Source: a virus. From it: a stretch of DNA of 24,204 bases. Where the stretch lies: positions 1 to 24,204 of IMG/VR virus record IMGVR_UViG_3300042695_000196, one strand, 5' to 3'. Below are positions 7,473-12,803 of this stretch, one piece after another. Numbering within the stretch: the stretch's first letter is position 1; each line of letters starts with the position of its first letter. A program made the position numbers and the translations under genes. The notes beneath the pieces are model-generated. The model had not been told where the DNA came from. It saw only the letters and a list, made by a program, of their open reading frames with translations, and did no database searches.

Positions 7473-7811
7473 CTATGCTTTTTTAACTCTTCTTCCCATA
7501 CCTACTCTAGACTTCTCAGCTTTTTTAGCAGCTAGTTTAGAAGGAGTTAGTTCATACTTTGTTTTAGGAGTATCCTTTGATACTCTTTTTGTAGGCCGGC
7601 AGTATTCATTTTTACCACCGGCACCACAAGGTTTTCCTGATTTAGTATCTTGCCATTTCTCTGCTTGCCATCTTTTAAGCTCTGATCCTTCTTTAGTTTT
7701 TCTCACTGTGCCTGAACCTTTACGGCATTTGGCAATAGCTTGAGAAGCCCTTGCTGAAGGGAACACAGCATACCGTGCTTTTACACTATGATAGCAAGAA
7801 TCCTTTGGCAT
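7473..7811 (-). CDS. Small basic protein fusing two recurrent phage motifs
   Basis: A 112-residue basic protein with two recognisable blocks. Residues about 6-31 read CYHSVKARYAVFPSARASQA and IAKCRK, a pattern common in marine phage proteins. Residues about 44-88 read LKRWQAEKWQDTKSGKPCG, then EYCRPTKRVSKDTPKT and YELTPSK, resembling what I recall as DUF5872, also present in large eukaryotic DNA viruses. Cysteines at the block ends could bind zinc. Family recall is unverified. It lies second in the basic cluster after the 293-residue gene. No catalytic motif is seen. Confidence 0.7.
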   Translation of the reverse strand: MPKDSCYHSVKARYAVFPSARASQAIAKCRKGSGTVRKTKEGSELKRWQAEKWQDTKSGKPCGAGGKNEYCRPTKRVSKDTPKTKYELTPSKLAAKKAEKSRVGMGRRVKKA

Positions 7812-7813
7812 GA

Positions 7814-8695
7814 CTATTTTCTCCCTGGTGTAGCTTTTTTAGGAGCAGTAGATGTACCACCTGAACGTCCTCTTGCAACTTTAGAAGCAGTAGCTTTTGC
7901 ATTAACTCCAGACTTAACACCTTTAGAACCAGCAGTTGCTGTTGCTTTTAAATTAGCATTAGCATTAACCATTCCACCAGTTTTATATTTAGTAGCACCA
8001 CCTGTTTGTTGTTTCTTGTGTCTCCTGTCTTCCATTTTTTTCATTGCTTTCCGCTGTGCTAACTTAGCTCCTTCAGTATGAATTATTAAATCATTTAGTT
8101 TAATTTTTTTTGATTTAGGAGGTTCTGTTGCTGTTGTATTTGTAGAGCCTCCATCTTCATACTTGGTAGCACCGCCTTTTTTCTGCTCTTTAAGTTTTTT
8201 GTAAGCAGCATAACCTCCAAGACCACCAGCAATTGCTCCTAGTGTACCTAGGATGCTTCCTTTAGTTTCTTTAGATTTACCTTTACTTTTAAATGTTTTT
8301 TTACATCTAGGAGGTTTATTTGGTCCAGCACATGACGCTGCTTCTGTCATGCCTCCTACTTCATACTTTTTAGCACCACCTTTTTTTTGTTTATTTAACT
8401 GTTGTCTTTGTTGTTTTTTAAGATCTTGAAAAGAAGCTTTTTTTGCATTAATTGCATTTAATTCTTGTGCTTTTCTAAGAGCATCTGCAGGACTTATTTG
8501 TTCTACTCTTTGATTTTCTCTCATTGCATTTGTAGGACCAATCATTGGTTTATTCATTGGTCCTACCATAGGAGATTGAGTTTTAGGATTTTCTGGTAAT
8601 GCCATAGGAGCATGCCAACCACCACCATCACCTTTCTTTTTTAAATATCCACCTTTTTTCATTACTGGTTTTTTAACCATTTTTTTAGTTGCCAT
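7814..8695 (-). CDS. Large basic KGG-repeat protein with glycine-zipper segment
   Basis: A 293-residue protein that opens the basic cluster. Three spaced copies of a motif GGAxKYxxGG lie at about 106-115 (KKGGAKKYEVGGM), 174-183 (KKGGATKYEDGGS) and 232-241 (TGGATKYKTGGM). Residues about 147-165 (SILGTLGAIAGGLGGYAAYK) form a Gly-rich hydrophobic segment flanked by lysines, able to sit in a membrane. CAGPNKPPRCKK (122-133) resembles CTGGPGDPPGCRGSKRK in the small protein at 21845-22099, again just after a YEVGG motif. The C-terminus is Lys/Ala/Gly low complexity, like a DNA-binding tail. It may be an ejected or internal head protein. The function is inferred from composition. Confidence 0.65.
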   Translation of the reverse strand: MATKKMVKKPVMKKGGYLKKKGDGGGWHAPMALPENPKTQSPMVGPMNKPMIGPTNAMRENQRVEQISPADALRKAQELNAINAKKASFQDLKKQQRQQLNKQKKGGAKKYEVGGMTEAASCAGPNKPPRCKKTFKSKGKSKETKGSILGTLGAIAGGLGGYAAYKKLKEQKKGGATKYEDGGSTNTTATEPPKSKKIKLNDLIIHTEGAKLAQRKAMKKMEDRRHKKQQTGGATKYKTGGMVNANANLKATATAGSKGVKSGVNAKATASKVARGRSGGTSTAPKKATPGRK

Positions 8696-8707
8696 TTTAT
8701 TTTAAAT

Positions 8708-9724
8708 TTAAGTGTTCCAATACTTCTCACAGGCTAGGTTAAGATCTTTCAAAAGGTCCTCATTTAAAGGGTTTTTCAAGAACTCAACAACATCAGAAAC
8801 ATTTCTACCAAGCAAGCTATTAGACTTAGCATGGTATATATATCCATCTGCCTTATTTATAATATACTTAAAAAAAACGGAATCTCTAACAATTGATTTA
8901 ATTTTTAGTGTTTCCATATCTAAAGTTGCAGTCTCCATGAAGGATTTTGCAGCTCTTTCTTTGTTGGTTTCTCCACCCTCACCATTAATATGTCTGTCCA
9001 TATTCTCATAGATAATATCCAATGGAGTTGATCTCTTATATTGTGTACTATTGATATCTACAACTTTTGCAATGTAGAATAACTTAGTACTGTTTTTGTC
9101 AAATAATTTTTGTAATTCTGACAATGCTTTGTTACGGAGTTTTTTGTACTCTGTTCTATACATAACAGTTTCCTCTTCTTTATCTAAGTAGAACTTAGGT
9201 GGAACTGCTTTTGATCTAGCATCATCAAAACTTTTTGCTACAATAGAAAAACCACCTGCTTCAATAGCATGTAATTTAATTCTATCATAAGGATCCTTTG
9301 GATCTAGGAATAATGGATCATTACTACAAGATATAGATATCTTATTCCAAAATTCTGCATTATCTGGTTTAAGTAACTTTACTTTATTCCAGAACTGAGG
9401 ATCATCAATCTCAATAACATTTGCAGCTAGTTCTTTTTCTAGCTCAATTATTGCAGATCTTATTTCTCTTACTCTGGCTTCTCTATCTTCTGGGTTAAGT
9501 AACTTGATCTCTGGAGCAAATTCATTTAGACCAGTGATATATCTTACTACACCATTGTTTTCTAAACAAGCTAATTGCTCATTGTGAGTTACTCCATCAA
9601 AGAGAGAGATACCATATTCTTCTAATCCCATGTTAGAAGCTGAATTGTCAAAGAACGGGCGGACAGCAATTGTTGTTTGTTTAACAGTTCCTTTTCCTGT
9701 TTCCACCATTGTGAAATTTTCCAT
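8708..9724 (-). CDS. Unrecognised protein next to the major capsid gene
   Basis: A 338-residue soluble protein. It starts MENFTMVETGKGTVKQTTIA, then RPFFDNSASNMGLEEYGISL. A helical part around residues 78-105 (EDREARVREIRSAIIELEKE) precedes two short related stretches, DDPQFWNKVKLLKPD and DNAEFWNKISIS. The C-terminal half is mixed alpha/beta and ends CEKYWNT. No cofactor or catalytic motif is seen. It stands between the capsid-gene terminator hairpin and the basic cluster and has the tandem CCAACAAA leader. In crAss-like phages a protein of about this size follows the capsid gene and is thought to be structural. I cannot be more specific. Confidence 0.6.
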   Translation of the reverse strand: MENFTMVETGKGTVKQTTIAVRPFFDNSASNMGLEEYGISLFDGVTHNEQLACLENNGVVRYITGLNEFAPEIKLLNPEDREARVREIRSAIIELEKELAANVIEIDDPQFWNKVKLLKPDNAEFWNKISISCSNDPLFLDPKDPYDRIKLHAIEAGGFSIVAKSFDDARSKAVPPKFYLDKEEETVMYRTEYKKLRNKALSELQKLFDKNSTKLFYIAKVVDINSTQYKRSTPLDIIYENMDRHINGEGGETNKERAAKSFMETATLDMETLKIKSIVRDSVFFKYIINKADGYIYHAKSNSLLGRNVSDVVEFLKNPLNEDLLKDLNLACEKYWNT

Positions 9725-9725
9725 G

Positions 9726-9757
9726 TTTGTTGGTTTTTGTTTTGTTGGTTTTAAAAT
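9726..9757 (-). promoter_or_regulatory. Tandem A/C-rich leader before the 338-residue gene (copy 2)
   Basis: The minus-strand leader carries AAAACCAACAAA twice, the first inside ATTTTAAAACCAACAAAA (9740-9757, identical to 1952-1969) and the second ending two bases before the ATG at 9724. There is no purine-rich Shine-Dalgarno box. It follows directly on the capsid terminator's T-run. TAAATTTT resembles a -7 box with one mismatch, but no upstream element supports a promoter. Confidence 0.4.
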
Positions 9758-9759
9758 TT

Positions 9760-9789
9760 AAAAAAATAGGGAGGAGTTTCCCCCTCCCT
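9760..9789 (-). terminator. Strong intrinsic terminator after the major capsid gene
   Basis: The minus strand folds as AGGGAGGGG-GAAA-CTCCTCCCT. This is a nine-pair stem with one G-U pair, closed by a GAAA tetraloop at 9768-9789, then A and seven T. It begins 18 bases after the capsid stop. This is the best-formed hairpin in the window and probably ends or stabilises the capsid transcript. Confidence 0.9.
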
Positions 9790-9806
9790 GTATATATAGA
9801 TTTGGA

Positions 9807-11423
9807 TTAGAATGATCCACCAGTGATTGGGTTTCTCATAACAATCTTAAGGACTTTAGTTGGATCCTTAACCCAGATAGCTGGCATTGTTTGAGACATC
9901 ATCACACGGTATCCGTTGAATTGACCAGAAGACTGGAATCCTTGAGAACGGCCCATATAATCCATAGTACCATTTTGATACCACCACTTCAATTGATTAT
10001 CCCAAGATAACTTCAACAAGAAGATGTTGTCATTAGTGTTATCAGTGATATCAAAGATAATGAATGAGTAAGAAGATAATGGGAAACCATCAATGATTGG
10101 GTTCTCAATATCATTTGTATGAACATTGTCAAATGCTGGGTTAAGTACAAACTTAACATTTGCCAAGAATGGAATTACATATGAAGTATAAGCAAATCCA
10201 AAGTTCAAGTCCATACCTTTACCAGTGATTGCACCAATATCAGCAGCCTGAATAAGTAAACCTGAAGATACAGCCTCACGCTTGATAGCTTCATTTACCA
10301 TTCTCATACCACCCATACCAGTTTGAACTACTAAAGATCTTTTTGGATCTGGACCTTGGAACTCAACTTTACCATTGAAGAAGTTGTAGATCTCTCCACG
10401 GAATAAATCTAATGTAAAGTTGTTTTTGTTGTATACTCTTTTGAATGAGTTATCCAACTGCTTCCAAAGACCCACAGATAATCTTAGATCATCTGGACCA
10501 TCTTGACGTACTCTACCTCCTTGTCCCCACATTAAGTAAGTCTCAATGTCAGAAGCAATTTTAGTTAAGTGAGCAGCTTCCATAGTAGTTAAGAAAGTAC
10601 GTGATAAGTCTCCGTTATCAAATGCTTTTTTAACTTTATCTTTACCCATTACTTTAACCATGTCTTCCAAAGAAGTGATTGATGGATCAACAGATTTGTC
10701 AAATGTTCTCCAGATCTCAGTTACAGGAACTGTACCATCTGCATTCATACCACCTTTGATCATCAAGTCAGCACGGCTAGAGATAGAATAATGTACGTGA
10801 GCTTCAGCACCACCAACAAAGTTATAGAATTCACGGAATCCTGTTCTTGTTGTGATATCTGAGAATCTTTCACCATATTCTCCACGGGCAGAACCTTTAC
10901 GGAAAACTTTAGTACCATTAGCCAAGTACTTGTTATCCAAGTATTTGAAGTTATCATTGTTTACCAACTGCACTGTATAGATATATGCATCTCCTAATGG
11001 AAGAATATCTTCAGCAGTAATGTACATCTCAACTCCGTTATATTTGTCATAAGTGATGATATCACCATGTCCAAACTCACGTCTGCTAAGTTTGATACGG
11101 AAGGTTGAGCCTTCAATACCTTTAAAGTTATTGTCTGGTTCAATATCCTCAATGATGTAAGGTAAGTCCACAGACACTGGAGTCTGCCACTTATACTCAC
11201 CACGAGCATTATCAACCATAATTACATTTTTACCACCAAAGCTAGACATTTGGTAAAGAGGCATTTCTACCTTTTGAGCCATTGCCCAAAGGTCCACTGG
11301 ACCTAAATCCATTGGTTCTGCATCCTTCAACATGTTAACCAAGTGGTAAGAGTCTACATGTGACGTAGCATTGTACGCGGTATCTCGTAGAAATATACCA
11401 TTGTTTAAAACTGGAGTTGCCAT
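9807..11423 (-). CDS. Major capsid protein
   Basis: A 538-residue protein starting MATPVLNNGIFLRDTAYNAT. Size, order (after portal and a scaffold-like gene) and overall look match the major capsid protein of crAss-like phages, expected to have an HK97 fold and build the icosahedral head. Supporting features are the absence of any cysteine, many aromatic/Gly beta segments, and the long helix-forming middle (residues about 260-310, KVKKAFDNGDLSRTFLTTME). The C-terminus reads MPAIWVKDPTKVLKIVMRNP. The leader CAAATATAAAATGG has no Shine-Dalgarno box. The gene has its own strong terminator directly downstream, typical of a highly expressed gene. HK97 fold is knowledge of the family, not read from sequence. 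Confidence 0.88.
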   Translation of the reverse strand: MATPVLNNGIFLRDTAYNATSHVDSYHLVNMLKDAEPMDLGPVDLWAMAQKVEMPLYQMSSFGGKNVIMVDNARGEYKWQTPVSVDLPYIIEDIEPDNNFKGIEGSTFRIKLSRREFGHGDIITYDKYNGVEMYITAEDILPLGDAYIYTVQLVNNDNFKYLDNKYLANGTKVFRKGSARGEYGERFSDITTRTGFREFYNFVGGAEAHVHYSISSRADLMIKGGMNADGTVPVTEIWRTFDKSVDPSITSLEDMVKVMGKDKVKKAFDNGDLSRTFLTTMEAAHLTKIASDIETYLMWGQGGRVRQDGPDDLRLSVGLWKQLDNSFKRVYNKNNFTLDLFRGEIYNFFNGKVEFQGPDPKRSLVVQTGMGGMRMVNEAIKREAVSSGLLIQAADIGAITGKGMDLNFGFAYTSYVIPFLANVKFVLNPAFDNVHTNDIENPIIDGFPLSSYSFIIFDITDNTNDNIFLLKLSWDNQLKWWYQNGTMDYMGRSQGFQSSGQFNGYRVMMSQTMPAIWVKDPTKVLKIVMRNPITGGSF

Positions 11424-11448
11424 TTTATATTTGTTTATTTGTTACTAA

Positions 11449-12711
11449 TTAAAATCTCTTAAACATGTTTGCTCTTGAGATGGTTTTTTGTGGAGCTCTA
11501 GTAGTTGTATTTCTTCTCTCAGGTTCTTCATACTGAGTAGATGCTGTACTTCTTCTAGCCTCTTCTGTTTTCAATTGTCTTACTACTTTTTCTGTAGCTT
11601 GTCTTCCTCCCTGATCTCTTACTCTATTCTTATATCCATTAGGATCAGCAAGTAACCAAAGTGCTTCAGCAATAAGATCATGTCTAGGTTCTACAAACTG
11701 ATACTTCTCTAACAAGTGTCCAAGTAAGTTTGTAGGCTTACCAGAAATTGAAGGGTAATTAGGTTGTACTAATCCTGAATAAAGTAAACCTTGTGTTTTC
11801 TTATCAAGTTTAATTCCACCTATGTCACCTGCAGCAAGAGTACTATATACATTATCTGTGTAAGCTTTTGCCGCTGCTTGTTGTTGCTCTTTTCTATCTT
11901 CTTGCTCTGCTAGTTGTCTTGCAATAATTTCTTCTTGCATTCTATCTAGCTTTGGTTTGAACTGGTTAGCTTTTTGTTCTAGCTTATCCATGTCTTGCCA
12001 ATCTTGGATTTCTGATTCTATTTCCTCAGCTGTTCCAAAATTTGTAGCATAAAGATACTGTCTTGCAATTTCAGCTTGATCATACTCATCAGATGGATCA
12101 AGTTGTCTCATTTCTTCTACATGAGCTAAGGTTCTAAATAAACCTTTAAGATCTTGACCACCATCAGCTACATATTTAGCTGCATATTGCAATTCTTCAG
12201 GAAGTGAATTAAAGAATTCTTTTGGTACATTATTTCTTACTTTGTCTTCTCTTTCTTGAAAGTTAGCTTCAAATAACTCTCTGAAGTCTTTAGTAGTATA
12301 ATCTTCTAATGATTTATCATCATCAAAAGGTATTAGACTTCCTTCTTCAATCATTTTCTGTGCTAAATCATAAAGACCAGATTTATCTACTTTAGGTCTT
12401 CCTTTATTTCCAGCATCTTCTTCTTGTGCAATTAAACCATCAAGCTCTGCAATGGTTTCTTCAACTTCTGCTTTCTTTTCAGCTGCTTCCTCCTTTTCTT
12501 TTGGAGTAGCAGGTGAGTTGTCAAGGAACGTAGTGTCTACATTTTCTTTTGAAAATAAAGACTTAGGTTTATCATCTTCTTTGCCATCTTCTGGAAGCAT
12601 TACATTTTCTGCCCCAGGTATTCCAAAGATCTCATCAATATTTACATCTACTTGACCTACCGTTGTAGTGTCTAATGTCTGGGTTTCCCCAGTTTTGGTT
12701 GTGTCTTCCAT
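11449..12711 (-). CDS. Acidic scaffold-like head assembly protein
   Basis: A 420-residue, Glu/Asp/Gln-rich protein without cysteine. The N-terminal 100 residues are acidic and probably disordered; EEAAEKKAEVEETIAELDGL is coiled-coil-like. A second coiled-coil region lies around residues 240-285 (KLDRMQEEIIARQLAEQEDR, then KEQQQAAAKAYTD). The C-terminus is basic (RRSTASTQYEEPERRNTTTR) and ends SRANMFKRF. Acidic coiled-coil body, basic C-terminus and place between portal and capsid genes are the hallmarks of a phage scaffolding protein, which guides capsid assembly through its basic tail. No protease catalytic residues are evident. The 92-base gap upstream holds the AAAACCAACA leader core. Confidence 0.7.
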   Translation of the reverse strand: MEDTTKTGETQTLDTTTVGQVDVNIDEIFGIPGAENVMLPEDGKEDDKPKSLFSKENVDTTFLDNSPATPKEKEEAAEKKAEVEETIAELDGLIAQEEDAGNKGRPKVDKSGLYDLAQKMIEEGSLIPFDDDKSLEDYTTKDFRELFEANFQEREDKVRNNVPKEFFNSLPEELQYAAKYVADGGQDLKGLFRTLAHVEEMRQLDPSDEYDQAEIARQYLYATNFGTAEEIESEIQDWQDMDKLEQKANQFKPKLDRMQEEIIARQLAEQEDRKEQQQAAAKAYTDNVYSTLAAGDIGGIKLDKKTQGLLYSGLVQPNYPSISGKPTNLLGHLLEKYQFVEPRHDLIAEALWLLADPNGYKNRVRDQGGRQATEKVVRQLKTEEARRSTASTQYEEPERRNTTTRAPQKTISRANMFKRF

Positions 12712-12803
12712 AAGTGTTGGTTTTTTATGTTATACTTCAATATACAAAATAAACTTGATAAATTTAAAAGTCAGCAAAACTTTTTCTGCACTATATAGCT
12801 ATA

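Noticed and set aside
7814-8695. KGG-rich proteins as host histone or ribosomal proteins
   Set aside because: They lack any histone or ribosomal motif, and the genes are embedded in a phage late operon with phage-type neighbours.
12712-12803. Promoter or terminator in the gap between portal and scaffold-like genes
   Set aside because: There are TTTTG and TATATTGA look-alikes and a weak CAG...CTG stem, but no exact -7 box and no stable hairpin with a T-run.
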